A DNA stretch of 64,000 bases from Mesocentrotus franciscanus (Eukaryota; Echinodermata; Echinoidea; Camarodonta; Strongylocentrotidae). The notes under the pieces are model-generated. The model was not told the origin of the DNA. It saw nothing but the letters and a program-made list of their open reading frames with translations, and did not search any database. The position numbers were made by a program, and so were the translations under genes. The DNA is taken from NCBI GenBank assembly GCA_037976565.1, contig CP137685.1, positions 23,103,796 through 23,167,795 on the forward strand. The letters are read 5' to 3'. This document shows, one piece after another, positions 44,985-56,552 of this stretch; position 1 is the first letter of the stretch; every line of letters begins with the position of its first letter.

Positions 44985-45558
44985 TGCTTCCTATGCAGCG
45001 CTGGTTGTATTGATTTCAATTATTGTTGAACACATTGTACCAACTTTTGCCAGAAGGAAATTATATGGATACTCATTTCCTGAGTATTTACACCAACAGA
45101 TGGTGTTTCTTGGACTCAGATGCTGGACTTGTACTTAATACTGGTTGATTATCCGCTCTATCAATTATCACGCCGGCCAATGCACATCATGGTGTTCTAC
45201 TTATGGCCAATTAATCTCGTCTGGTAATCTCGTCTCGTCCTTTCATCTCATCTCGCATGTTTATCTCGTCACAAAAGAAATTCACCTTTTTCCGTCTCTT
45301 ATGCTGATATTAAGACGGTTTGTATGGATCTATATGGATGTCCACATCTGTAAGGGCCATTGTCGCAGGAACTAGATAAATTTTACGCTAAGCCACCTGA
45401 CTATTAACGAGTTATGTCAAAGGATGAAATGTTATTTAAATATTTTAAATACTAATTGCTTAAACAAGGGGGAAAGTGATTTGAAGTAAAATGATTCAGG
45501 TGCATAGGTCAATATTTCTTCTCTTTCTAGTTGTAAAGTTAATGCATAATTCAACGTA
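44985..45558. other. Anonymous sequence
   Basis: Contains loose TCTCGTC repeats near 45208-45262. No gene recognised. Confidence 0.35.
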
Positions 45559-45737
45559 AATGCTCGTTCGGATTTGAAGAGGGAAAACCCCGGAATTTGT
45601 TTTTAATAATGATGACGTACAATGTAATACGCTTCATATATCTGTATCTGCAGTTTCTGCAGTTGCCATTCTTTTACAAGTAAGAATCCAAGGCAGCTTT
45701 TTTTGCGGCGATTTACCACGCCCTATCTGAACAAGCC
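45559..45737. mobile_element. GC-rich foldback MITE copy, decayed
   Basis: Left ATGCTCGTTCGGATTTGAAG, interior AATAATGATGACGTACAATG, GTAATACGCTTCA and GCAGTTGCCATTCTTTTACA, right GCGGCGATTTACCACG and CTATCTGAACAAGCCT. The GC-rich arms are eroded. TAA/TTA borders the ends. Confidence 0.75.
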
Positions 45738-46641
45738 TTACAAGTGTGTTTTACTTGAAAACATACTCTCCTGTGCAATTACACAAAGGAAAACCCTTCG
45801 TGAAGTGTCTCTTATGAAAGACTTTTAAACACTTGAAAATGATGAATGGGGTGTAACTCTTCTTTATTGTACGTCTTTTTATAAGCGATCATCGCACAGC
45901 CAATTAACTCTGGTTTTTTTGCCAAACCACACTCGTTTATTGCTACAAGCATGAGAGCTGTGAAGTGGATGACCACACTGACTAGGGAATTCAAACAGTG
46001 CTGTGTGTTAGTATCATCCAGTCTTGCTTTCAGCGTACTGTGTCTTCATTTACTCATAGGTTAATTCATATAATGGACTGGAATGTACCCATGATTTCTT
46101 TTTTGTATTCTTATCAGAGGAGTCAACCTTTCCCTTTCGAAATATTCCAATTATACATGATTTTCTAAGGTCACTGCTTTGAAATCAGCATGACAAATCA
46201 GCATTATATGTTCTATGATTGGAAAGAATATGTGAATGCGTCTGGAACCAAGGCAAAATGTGGCTCACCATTTTGTACTCACGGCTCATTTGCTCTGTGA
46301 TTGGTTGTGACAGGGTCACATGTCTACACGCTGATTAATTCGTTCTTCAGGCTGGTTCCTATGACAGCATATGCTCGTTATTTTACTCGTGCCGGGGAAA
46401 ACAGCAGTTATCACTTGAGAAAAGAAATAATTAGCTTGTGTTGTATTATAAATCGGGTTAATTAGTGGGGTTAAGTAACATAGAAAATGTAACCCGCAAT
46501 GCCTATTGTACACCAGACATCATTGCCTGCCATAACCGTATAACACGCCATCACGCCATGCAAAGGTAAGATGGTGTATACAAAAATGCTAGTATAAAGT
46601 GAGCAGCACAAACGTTGCTTGAATTCTCCTGGTTTTTCTTT
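45738..46641. other. Anonymous sequence
   Basis: No gene or repeat recognised. Confidence 0.4.
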
Positions 46642-46805
46642 GGGCCCAGTCTTATAAAGAGTTGCGATTAATTCAAATCAATCGCAAGTCCTCCAATCAA
46701 TCGAAAGTTGGCGGTCTCCTATCTCTTATGTACGTAGTTGTGATTGATATCAATCGCAAATGAGTTATATTACGATTACTATCAAATCTTTGTAAGACGG
46801 GGCCC
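46642..46805. mobile_element. Foldback MITE (GGGCCC.GTCTTA.AAAG ends)
   Basis: The left end GGGCCCAGTCTTATAAAGAG and the complement of the right end GGGCCCCGTCTTACAAAGAT are inverted. Internal AATCAATCGCAA motifs also occur in both orientations. 164 bp, non-coding. Confidence 0.8.
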
Positions 46806-47751
46806 TGTTCTACACTAGAATAAGCAAAAAGCAACAAATCATAAAAACAAGAAGAAAAAAAAACTTCCGAATCGCTTTTTTATTGAGCTGCTCTGATAAC
46901 GGTGAGAATGCTGTGTATCCCTTTCTTTGGTATGTCCTGTCCCTCGTGGCCATTCAGAAGAAAAATTCACCTAACCAAGTTGAGCGCGTGCGTTGAAAGT
47001 CAATCTCGACTGGATTAATAATAAGTATAAGTTATTCCCCATGCAGCACATAGTGCATAACATGGATGTATCCCATCTTACATTAATTGTGATATGTAGC
47101 CTAAAGTGGATTAAGCTTTCTTTTAGAAAAAAGAGCAGAATTGTGATTGATGGAGTCAGTGTGTAGGTTACCGAAGGGAATTTCTAGGGAGATCCTCGGC
47201 TCCATTTTCTCGGTTAAAGTGAATGCTTCGTGGTAGGAGAAGGCTTCGCTCGGTAGGATTCTACTTTGCGCCCGCCGCGCGGTGCGTATGGTATTGGAGT
47301 ATTGCGCGCGGACCAGGCTAGTTACGAATACGTGAACAATGGCCAAAAGCTGTGAGCTTCAAACGAACGTATTAAACTGACTTCATGTTTGCGGTCAGCT
47401 CTCTCTACTCTGCTCCTTTAAGCAGCTGACACATACATACAATACAATGCATTTTTAATTGGCAATTAGCATGTTTGTTATATCAACATCGCAAATCGCA
47501 CTCGCGTTTAGAAATCTTCGCCGAAGCATCGTAACTATTATGGCACTGACTTGTCAAAGTCTTTGAGCGTTGCTAGAAGCGCCCTCTATAATCTCGATGA
47601 CCGGCTAACTTTAAATCCCTGTCAGTAAGGGGAAAAAACACACGTTATTTTAGTTAAGAACTGTAGACATTCTTGTTGTTTTCTGAAGAGATAATACGTA
47701 TGAAGAAGAGACGACTCATGGTTTAAATCCCTTTTTACTAGGTCCTGCATT
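46806..47751. other. Anonymous sequence with a small CpG-rich patch
   Basis: About 47255-47320 contains GCGCCCGCCGCGCGGTGCG and further CG dinucleotides, unlike its surroundings. The minus frame across it (47101-47346) starts at TTG and has no recognised motif. Confidence 0.35.
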
Positions 47752-47795
47752 GTACATTACGTCGTTATCAAAAGATTAGAAGACGTAATGTACGT
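47752..47795. repeat. Short perfect hairpin
   Basis: TGTACATTACGTC and GACGTAATGTACG form a stem of about 12 bp around an 18-base loop. Confidence 0.7.
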
Positions 47796-47872
47796 CGAAA
47801 GTTCGCGACCTTATGAAAACTTGATTTAAAACATGAATCTTCTCTTCATCACTTTTTGCGCCATCTTATGCC

Positions 47873-48095
47873 AACACACACACACACACACACACACGCA
47901 CATATATACATACATATACAGTGTGTGTATATATATATATATATATATAATATAAAGTTTAAAAAGAATTCTTGCGAGTTTGCATGCTTTGTGATATAAA
48001 ACTGTTTATTGATCAAGTACATGAATTTTTGGAAGACCTCTCGTTTGAAATGATAAATGATGAATTATCAAGCATGAAACTCGCAAGAATTCTTC
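47873..48095. repeat. (CA)n/(TA)n microsatellite and adjoining 25-bp inverted repeat
   Basis: CA and TA runs occupy 47873-47950. Just after them AAGAATTCTTGCGAGTTT with GCATGCTT (47964-47990) is the near-complement of AAGCATGAAACTCGCAAGAA (48069-48095). The two arms enclose about 76 bp. Confidence 0.85.
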
Positions 48096-50575
48096 TATTA
48101 TTTTATACATCTTCCAGTACATAGAGTTTATGTATACCGTGTATTTCATGATATATTTCATGGTCAATGTTGTAATAGAATTCAAATGTCACATTTTATG
48201 ATATATGGCATTGCCATTACAAACCTCTAAAGCAGAGATGAAAGACAATGTTATTCAGAGCAAGTCGTCTCACCGGTGAACAAGAAAAGTGGATTTATGT
48301 GAGGGGATTTCTTGATGTAGTCAACTGTAATTGGAATTTTCGTCAAGGACAGATTTACATGTCATCTGGAGTAGAAGCAGCGATTCATTACGTTAGATCT
48401 TTATGAATAGACATAGATTAATAAAGATCAAAGTAAAAGTGCATGTCATATGTAACCCTGTCGAAAGGTCTTCTGTGATTGGAATAGAAGACTATCCCTG
48501 ATTGGACAACATATTCCGTGAGTTGAATATAAGGCAGTTGCTGATTGGTGGACCGAGTAGGCGCAATATGTCAGGAACTGGGCTTGTCAGGATTTACTGA
48601 ATCTAGGGCAATAAATCTGTCTTTGCATAACTGTTCAAATACTGCCATGAAATGATCCCATATCTTTGACATATTGTTGGAGCAGTATGAATAATGAGAT
48701 ATGATTGTCTCATCAAGATTTATCATGTTTACATTTCGAACGCAAGAGACACCAGCTCAAGTGAGAAGTACGTTCTGTGGGTGATATACAAACTGTTTCA
48801 TTTTGATTTTGTAAGTTATTTGCTTACACAGTTTGAAAACTGTCAGATATGCAATTTACAATAAACTTTCCCAATGGTTTTTGACAAAAACAAACCTATC
48901 ATTAACAATTTTAAGAACAATTGTAGCATAAACAATTTTCAGTTATCATTCATACATATTCCATTGATCCCTTAATTGTTGCTGTGAATTATCTCTGGAT
49001 AACGCTATCACAATCATATCTATAAAAAGGTGGCAGCTGAAGCTATCATATATAGTAGCTTATAGTGAATATTAAATCCATTTGAAATTTATTTGCATGT
49101 CTTGATCCAAAAATAATTGTTTCCATGCATTTATATGAAATGATATCGCAAGAACAAATAATTATAATTTTGTTTCCTCGTAACATGATTGTAGACGAAA
49201 AATACGAAAATGTACAACCCTTTTTTTTTAAACAACCACAGTCATGTGACCTATTGTGTAACTTCATTGCAATGATCCTATATGAAGCCCGGGAGACAAA
49301 TGTTGAACATCTTTACAAGGTCAATTTTCAATTTTTGACCTTTAAGGCGGGCCCTCATGTTCTCTCTCTGTCAATCATTGATCGATATGAAAGCATTCTG
49401 ATCGATTGGTAAAGCAAGGTCACCATGGACTAATGTTATCAGAATAAAGTAAACGCGAATATATATTTGACACGTAGATTTGACGTCAAGGACCCCTAAT
49501 ACTCTGTAACCCTTTCAGGACAATCATTCTACATTTTGTGATGCAGCTCGAAAACTTTGGATTCAGAGCCCTAAAAATTACCAGATGCATTTGTAGAAAG
49601 GACAACAAATATCTGCTCACACAGCATCCATTTTTGTTTCATGACTATATTGCGTTTGGTGCCTGGGATTTTACAAAAGAAAGTCAGATTTAAGATCTTT
49701 AAATTGGCAACGCGTTGAGAAATTTAAAAATAATTGTTTTTCGATCGAAATTGGCAATTTTTAAAACTTTTTGAAAGCCACAGTATATTGTTTTAGAGAC
49801 TTTACATTTTATTTTAACAATATCGCAATTTAAAAATATTGTTGCCAATTTGAAGAACAATAATTATGTGATCAATTGCCCTAAAAATAAATCCTGTCCT
49901 TAGAGTATACTCCTTAGCTATCATAGCAACAACAAAAATTTAATGTGTCTTTGATGGTCAAATATTATAATGCATTCGTTTTTTTGCTTTACGAGTCAAA
50001 TATGTTTCACCCGTGCGCAAAAATCATCATTTTATATTCCGTCTCTCGACTTAAAGAAAAAGAAATTGTTAGTTTTTTGTTTGTTAGGACCGTTGCCCGT
50101 ATAATATATTAAAGAGAGGAACAAAACGAAGGTACGTATGTTTAACCTCCCTTCCCACACGCACCCATACACACCCCCATTAACACACGCACGCATTTTT
50201 TTTTAAAGACAATGAAGTGAGAATGAATGTGTCCTCTTCAAGAAGGTATTCCATCAGAGTAGGCGCTACCAAGTCCACAAATCGTAATCCATATCTGTTT
50301 TCTCACCAAATACTAGATACATCTTGACGTGCTAGGCCCGTGCTACCAAAAATAAACTCGGCGTCAATTGATATTGGTGTCCACTCACCAATAGCCATCA
50401 AGTCCATTCTTTGCTTATTTTATTTGTTTGAATATCACTTGAACGTTGACAGAATCGGTGGCATGGATGTGAAGTAGTCCGATATCAGGTATATGATGAT
50501 GACGTGTTAGAGAGAGACACGAATCATTCCCAAGACATCTCCAACTCTCAAACTCTAGATAATTGTGCTCAGAAT
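48096..50575. other. Anonymous AT-rich sequence
   Basis: Three ATTGG (CCAAT-box complement) motifs lie at 48478, 48501 and 48544. No gene or repeat is recognised elsewhere. Confidence 0.4.
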
Positions 50576-50579
50576 TTAA

Positions 50580-51261
50580 AGGGAAGGTTGAGTTGTGGGA
50601 AAGGTCACAAGTAAATTGTGATTTGTTTTTCTTCTTCATTCTGTTTTAATGTTAGTGTGGAAGAGTATCATAGGAAAAATGCCCCCTGAAAAGGTTAGCT
50701 ATTCAAATGCCCTCATATTCGAAATATGACAAGTATTAAACAGATAAAGGTTTTGGACCACAACTTCCATACCACATGTTTGTGTAGTCCCATATACACA
50801 TTTTGTGTGTAGTGCATGTAACTCTTAGCAAACTGAGCCAATCATATGTATTATAATGTTGGTGATTCTAAAACCTCACAGTATACACCAGTATTTATGG
50901 GCAGCGTGACCAACCTTCCACAATCGCCTCCACAGTTCCTTTCATATTTCAATTGCATGACCAGGGGGTGTTTCACAAAGAATAAGACCGTCTTTATAAA
51001 GTTGGACTTAACTATGGCAGGCCATTCGTACCACTGTTTGCTCTCACCATTTACTGGCATTGGTCTCTCAAGGGACTTACAAGTCATGGTCACAAATCTA
51101 CAGCATTTCCATTGTTTGATAATTCATTATTGAAGGAAAAAATATTATCTAAAGATAATAATGGTGAAAGCAAACATTGGCATGAACGGCCTGCCATAGT
51201 TAAGTCCAACTTAAAGTCGATCTTAGTCTTTGTGAAACACCCCCAGAACTCAACTTTATCT
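50580..51261. mobile_element. TTAA-flanked MITE (GTTGAGTTCTGG family) carrying a nested MITE
   Basis: Second copy of the element at 6665-7047, flanked by TTAA (50576-50579, 51262-51265), with the left end AGGGAAGGTTGAGTTGTGG. Shared internal sequence includes AAGTGTGGAAGAG versus TAGTGTGGAAGAG, CACATGTT.GTGTAGTCCCA and the right end AGAACTCAACTTTATC. Removing the insert and one CAG leaves about 400 bp, close to the uninterrupted copy. Confidence 0.88.
50965..51243. mobile_element. GGGGTGTTTCACAAAG MITE, copy 2 (nested)
   Basis: Inverted termini GGGGTGTTTCACAAAGAATA and the complement of CTAAGACTAAAG..., with both arms containing AAGTTGGACTTAACTATGGC. Bordered by CAG (50962-50964 and 51244-51246). 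The uninterrupted host sequence at 7026-7040 reads GCATGACCAGAACTCAAC with a single CAG, which confirms the 3-bp duplication. Confidence 0.92.
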
Positions 51262-51265
51262 TTAA

Positions 51266-51670
51266 ACATGATCTGATCGTCTTCTATGCATGGCTCGATA
51301 CATGCAACGGAAATAAGGATGACAATGTGCCGTTTGAAATGATCAATCATTCTGTTTGAGAATTAAGGATAATATTGGAAAGCTCTTGATCACCTTTCAT
51401 GGTATTCTGAGGGAACCTGGTGATTGTTGCATGCGCATTAAACTCGATTTGTCGGGCTGAAGTGAGGTCAACTGAAAAAGACTTTCAAGACGATAACAGA
51501 CATGAGATTTTGTTACTTTGAAAGGCGCGAATCAGAATAGACAGAAGCACAGTAAACACCAAAAAAATTAAAAAGGCTTTGGAAATCAGATCAAAAACAC
51601 ACTGTCATTCTACACGCTTATAAGATCACGCTTGACTCAATTAGGCTAGATTTTTTGATGATCATGACTA
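51266..51670. other. Anonymous sequence
   Basis: Nothing recognised. Confidence 0.35.
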
Positions 51671-51815
51671 TTTTTTTATTTATTCATGTGTTCTTTAAAA
51701 GCAGAGAAGCCCCAGTCAGAGCCACAGATGGCCTGTTTTACATGGGATCCCTGCGATGAACAAGTATGACAAAACAAAAAACATTACAAACAATACATGG
51801 TAGGACTAATGATAA
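51671..51815 (-). mobile_element. LINE 3' terminus, 5'-truncated
   Basis: The minus strand reads ATGTAAAACAGGCCATCTG, TGACTGGGGCTTCTCTGC and CACATGAATAAATAAA. It parallels the 3' end of the LINE at 61551 (TTGTAAAACAGCC, CTGGGCTTTTACC, GTGAATAAATAAATGAATC). No coding part is present. Confidence 0.6.
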
Positions 51816-52820
51816 TAACGACTTTCTGAAACGAAAATGTTAAGAGTAAAATATGTCAAATGGAGTAAAAAAACAAATTATTATTTTCAAAATTGATATA
51901 ATTGTTCTTTTCATTGGGTAAACCAACGTTCAATTTTGAGCTTTAAGACTGAGAATCCCTCAGTGTCGGGTTTCTAATGAAGGGTGTATAGAAGGTAATA
52001 GAAGCTGGGTGGATTTTAGACGAAAAGCCGTCTCATATCCAAGATGGCACGCATCGTTTGTTCTTAAATCTAGCCAACTTCCTTACTCTCCTAAAGTTTC
52101 ATTTGAATAAGCTAGCATTCATCAAGTAAATAGTTCACAGCTTTATGAGACAGACAACCAGACGGACAGAATGAGTTATATTAACATTGCAATAATGAAT
52201 GATGTCATTTCAAAACCGCCGAATCGATGTGACAAGAAAATGACAGTAAATCAACATTAGGACCCGTCATGTTCCCGATTCATTCCACGCGAACTCCACT
52301 TCTCAAACATTCGCTGATCAGAAGGCAGAGTTAGTGACAATTGGAAGATCGATCGAGTTCGTGAATATTTAAGTTGACTTTACATTGGTAGTCTTTTTCA
52401 TTGTAAGTTTTGTTTCACAAATCATGTATTCTTCATGAATCACTCTGTAGAGGTGTAATACTCCATCGACAGAAATGTGAAATGCATAACACTTAAATGT
52501 CAAAATAAAAATAAAAACGCCGCGGTTTCCCGCTTCGTATTTGAACAAGGCTTTTGGAGGAATTTTTTTGTTGGATTTCACCACATTAGTGGAGGTAATA
52601 TGACAATAAACATTGATCTGTAAGACATCAGCATGTCATAAAACAAGGGGGCGAGGCTTATAATAGTTTTCCAAAGACAACCCCTTTCTCAGAAATGTTT
52701 TTTTTTTTTTGTGTGAGATTCAATTAAAATCTATTCAATTCAATTCAAACTAATTTCGCATCATAAAATAGCAGCAAGTACAAACCATAACTACAGAATA
52801 CATAATACTTAATAGGCCAG
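51816..52820. other. Anonymous sequence with a GC-rich MITE end
   Basis: AAAACGCCGCGGTTTCCCGC followed by TTCGTATTTGAACAAGGCTT (52510-52556) matches one end of the GC-rich foldback family. The rest is unrecognised. Confidence 0.5.
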
Positions 52821-53134
52821 GGGGTGTTTCACAAATATCCTAAGCCGAACTTAACTCTAAGTTGGACTTAAATATTATGAAGAGCCATTTGTAGCCTTAG
52901 AATAAAATATATTCAAAAGCAAAAATTCAAGTATATTAGACTTATTCACTAATTCCACATCAAGAACATGAAATCTCCTTGATAATAGAAACTATGAATG
53001 GTTTGAATCAACATTTTATGCCTTTTAAAATAACTTTTACAAAATATTTTCAAAGATGCTGACGGCTTTCCATAATTGTTAAGTCCAACTTGGAGATAGT
53101 TTCAAGTTAGAATCTCTGTGAAATACCCCCCCCC
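52821..53134. mobile_element. GGGGTGTTTCACAAAG MITE, copy 3
   Basis: Left GGGGTGTTTCACAAATATCC, internal CTAAGTTGGACTTAAATATT, and right arm complement with GTGTTTC replaced by GTATTTC. The ends are bordered by CAG (52818-52820 and 53135-53137). A C-run of about 11 at the right end shows slippage. At 314 bp, the interior differs from the other two copies. Confidence 0.85.
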
Positions 53135-53137
53135 CAG

Positions 53138-53541
53138 GACCCCTAAGAAGCAACTTGTGCTTGTAAATGGACCCACATCTAAAATATGGATCTAATATAG
53201 AATGAGCGATCACACTACACCAGGGTAAAAGGAGAATATAATGTCAAAGGTCACTGATTATATGTCGGGTATTGCACAGAGAATGTAGCTAACCTATTAA
53301 AAGAGTGATTACTCATGGAGATGACACGACACCCTCCTTCCTCATATTTCATCCATCTCGTATTACACACGTCCCATTGGACTCACGCTCTACGCCACAT
53401 AGCCATTAGTTGAAGATAGAGTTGTTTAGCCTAATAATATAATCGAAGTCCTGCTATTATTGTTTAAGATCCAAAGGTTACTTTAATATTTAAGTATTAG
53501 ATCAGAACATCAGTCTTTGTTTCACAAGACAGGGAGTTCCT
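53138..53541. other. Anonymous sequence
   Basis: Nothing recognised. Confidence 0.35.
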
Positions 53542-53545
53542 TTAA

Positions 53546-53720
53546 AGGGCAATACAACCTTTGTAATAAGTTCATTTGACAGCAGAATAAGAAGAGAAAT
53601 AGAATGGCGAAAGTTAGGAATAAATCGGACCAATAATATGTGAGTTATGAATGTTTGAAATATGAGATCGCTGACTCTATGCGAATCTCAAAATGGCAAT
53701 TTGGTGAGTGGATTGTGACG
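53546..53720. mobile_element. TTAA-type MITE, one end only
   Basis: TTAA (53542-53545) followed by AGGGCAATACAACCTTTG, then an interior with AGAAGAGAAATAGAATGGCG, AAATCGGACCAA and TGAGTTATGAATGTTTG. This echoes the layout of the 5888-6660 element (AGGGCAAGTCC ... AAAATCGGATATC ... GTTATGAATTT). No matching right end was found, so the element is truncated or too diverged. Confidence 0.5.
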
Positions 53721-54624
53721 TAGTCACCCGTTCGTCGTGTACAGAAATATCACAAATTTCTGTTTTTCTCATAAGTGCCTTCTCCCTTGGGGCGCTACTC
53801 ACTGCATTTTGGATAGCATATTAGTAAAGGTCCTCTAAAAAGAAAGACCCTTGTGAGTCATTTTAGTAATTGTTGGTTGAAACAAACAGGAAAGTTGTCC
53901 GACGCTGCGTCAAAGGGACATTACCGATTCAGCCAATTTGAAGTTCCCTTACGTATAGTGATTGCAACTTTCAAAGGTTCATAAATATTAATTGCCCCTG
54001 AGTTCATTTTTCGCAAATAGTTGCGATCGTGTTATCAAACTTCCGAAATGCTTCATGTTCTGTTTTCGGGGCAGCAGAAATACATTTGCCATTATATATG
54101 CACATCGAAGTTCATGATTAGATTTCGTTTTCACCCGGAGTTTTTGCATGAAAGATGAAAAAATGTTTCCCAAATTGTATACTCTAGTTCGTGTAGTTCA
54201 TGTGCAAAGCCCTGTCAAAATGGAAGAGATTAGGGTCACAGCTTCTCTATCCGTAAGTTTGGCAGTGAAAGTGATGAAAGATAGATGCTCGTGTGCACCA
54301 TGCGTGTCAGAAGCCCTTGACAATGATCATCTGGTGGACAAAACGAATCTAAATCTAGCTTGGCCATGGACTTGTTTATCTTACCCTAAGAGAATGTGAA
54401 GGAGATATTCAATTAGAGAAACCTATCTTCCCTTCGGGGTATAGGGTAGATAAATACACTTACAAGCATATCTCTCTTTTTTAGTCATGTCTGTTGTTTT
54501 ACATACCTCTCATACCTCATACCATCGAAGCTCTTATCTGACCCTTAGATGCTATATCGGGACCTAGAACCCTGGAATGAGAAGGTTACTTAAGATAAGA
54601 AAAGTCAAGGATGGATTTTTAAAG
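53721..54624. other. Anonymous sequence
   Basis: Frames at 53988-54399 on both strands show no recognised motif. No repeat recognised. Confidence 0.35.
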
Positions 54625-54628
54625 TTAA

Positions 54629-54984
54629 AGTGTACCAATCATCTGAAAAATCATTTAAGTATAGTATAACCGTTAAGGAGTATGATGACAATAAAGGCTA
54701 AAATAAAACCCTGCGTATAGGGCTCGCACATAGAGATCTATGTAAACAGTTCGTATGTAGACCTCTATGGGCTCGCACGGAACCCAAGTCGGACTAGGGT
54801 TCCGTGCGCGCCCTATGCTATGCGAGTGCGTAAGAGTGCGTTAAGTACATTGGTCACAGGGAGTGTATTTAAACTGCAATATCTCTTTGTATAAGTATTA
54901 TTTGACGCTCATGGCTTGAATACGGTATAGCAACAAAGAACCCCTTACATCAAGACCAAATCATGTTTTGGTGATTGGTACACT
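54629..54984. mobile_element. TTAA-flanked MITE (GTGTACCAATCA family) with central hairpin
   Basis: The left end AGTGTACCAATCATCTG and the complement of the right end AGTGTACCAATCACCAA are inverted, with TTAA at 54625-54628 and 54985-54988. The centre holds a perfect stem CGCACGGAACCC / GGGTTCCGTGCG (54774-54808). 356 bp, non-coding. Confidence 0.85.
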
Positions 54985-54999
54985 TTAAGACATTGTTAA

Positions 55000-55380
55000 A
55001 GTGACTCGGTAACATTGCCTCAAATTCTGAAACAAAATCCTGGACTTAGCTCACGCTGCAATCATAATTATAAACCTTTGAGTCAGTCAGGAATCCCATG
55101 ACTTTTATAAGCCGATCGCTTGTCTGATTATCAAGATATTTATCATTGGAGATCGAAATTTCATTTTTCGTTTTCCTAACGGTTTTTATAACACTACAGT
55201 CTATTGAGGAAAATGAGTATGGTAAAACCGGTCACTCAAAGACTTTTACTTTTTAGAGGCACTTCATGATCATTTTGAAGCGCAAATTTTTTAGGGCTTC
55301 AATATAACACCATATCACAGACACTGATATTAAACACGTAGGGCCATGCATCTCAGATTTAACATTGTTAAACGATGCCT
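55000..55380. mobile_element. TTAA-flanked MITE, 380-bp family, copy 3
   Basis: Near-identical to 15725-16104 over its whole length, with TTAA at 54996-54999 and 55381-55384. It starts only 7 bp after the TTAA that ends the preceding MITE. Confidence 0.88.
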
Positions 55381-55384
55381 TTAA

Positions 55385-56348
55385 TAGTTTTAAGAGAAGG
55401 TTATAAGAAAAGTGAAGGACGAATTTAATCTCTAGTTGAACTAGAATTTATAAATTGTGTTGCTTGCTGAATGGTAAAGCACATCTCATTTATTAATCGT
55501 CCGTCATGTTATTCCCAAAAGCGATTTAAAACTTTACGTGGGATGGGGCGGCAGTTTAATATATCGAGCACTGATTTCTGGTTGGACTAGCTTGAATGTA
55601 CGCATATTATATTATTTATGCTTACTTCTAAAAAACGCCTTTCTTTCTTCAAACTTTGTAGGCCTAGTGTAGTTTGCATGAGAAGATTAGAGTTCAAACC
55701 GAGGTGTTTTTCAGCTTTGAAGAGAAGATAATCACTGTGAAGGTGACAAATCCACAGGAGTGTCAATAATTTAGAACGAAAGCTTCAAAATTCTGCCTCC
55801 ATGATTTGAATGTAGATAAACAATACAACAATAGATCATGGCATTATAAACAATGAAATGATATTTGTATGGCCTATTACCATATTAGTGCACCAATATT
55901 CTCGAAATGTTTATAGAATATATTCCAACTTGATGAAAAGCACGGGAGGACGTATTATGATAAAAACCAAGTCAAGTATGTTGTGCCAGGCAGTGATAGA
56001 TGTGCTCAAGTTTATCTCGAGACATGTCATTTTGTGGGAGGTGATTGGATTGGTAAACATTTTCTTTAGCCTAGTTTACTTTCTTCTTGAGCAATAATAT
56101 TGTTGATTTCTCGAGGGACATCTAGGCAGACGAATAATATGTATAGTTACTTCACATCAGAGCGAGATAAGAGCTGTCGTGGGAAGAATATTGACTGAGT
56201 CAACAAGAGAGGGAGACATTCTGATGTGACGTCTGTTTGACAGTTAGTAACGGCTTGTGCTTTGATTTTCCACTCACCAACTAAATGTATTGACTATTGC
56301 ATCTTGTATTCTCTTCGAACCCCTCATTCTCTTTAGTCTTCATTCCCC
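55385..56348. other. Anonymous sequence
   Basis: Nothing recognised. Confidence 0.35.
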
Positions 56349-56473
56349 TCCTCTCTCTCTCTCTCTCTCTCTCTCTCGCTCTCTTTCTCTTTTACCTGTC
56401 CTCTCTTTCACGTTTTTTCCAATCTCATTTCATGTAATCCTATCTTTCTTTTCAGTATTATACTCTCTTCTTT

Positions 56474-56507
<34 letters not shown>

Positions 56508-56518
56508 TCTCTGTCTCT

Positions 56519-56551
<33 letters not shown>

Positions 56552-56552
56552 A
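56349..56552 (+). repeat. (CT)n-rich polypyrimidine tract
   Basis: Two pure CT blocks (about 56349-56385 and 56478-56552) joined by T-rich sequence. Ser/Leu and Arg/Glu frames across it are artefacts. Confidence 0.9.

Noticed and set aside
44689..45138. 149-codon plus-strand frame
   Set aside because: Covers a complete tRNA-derived SINE.
53546..53945. Complete TTAA MITE
   Set aside because: Only the left end is convincing; no complementary right end with TTAA was found, so only a one-ended fragment is annotated.
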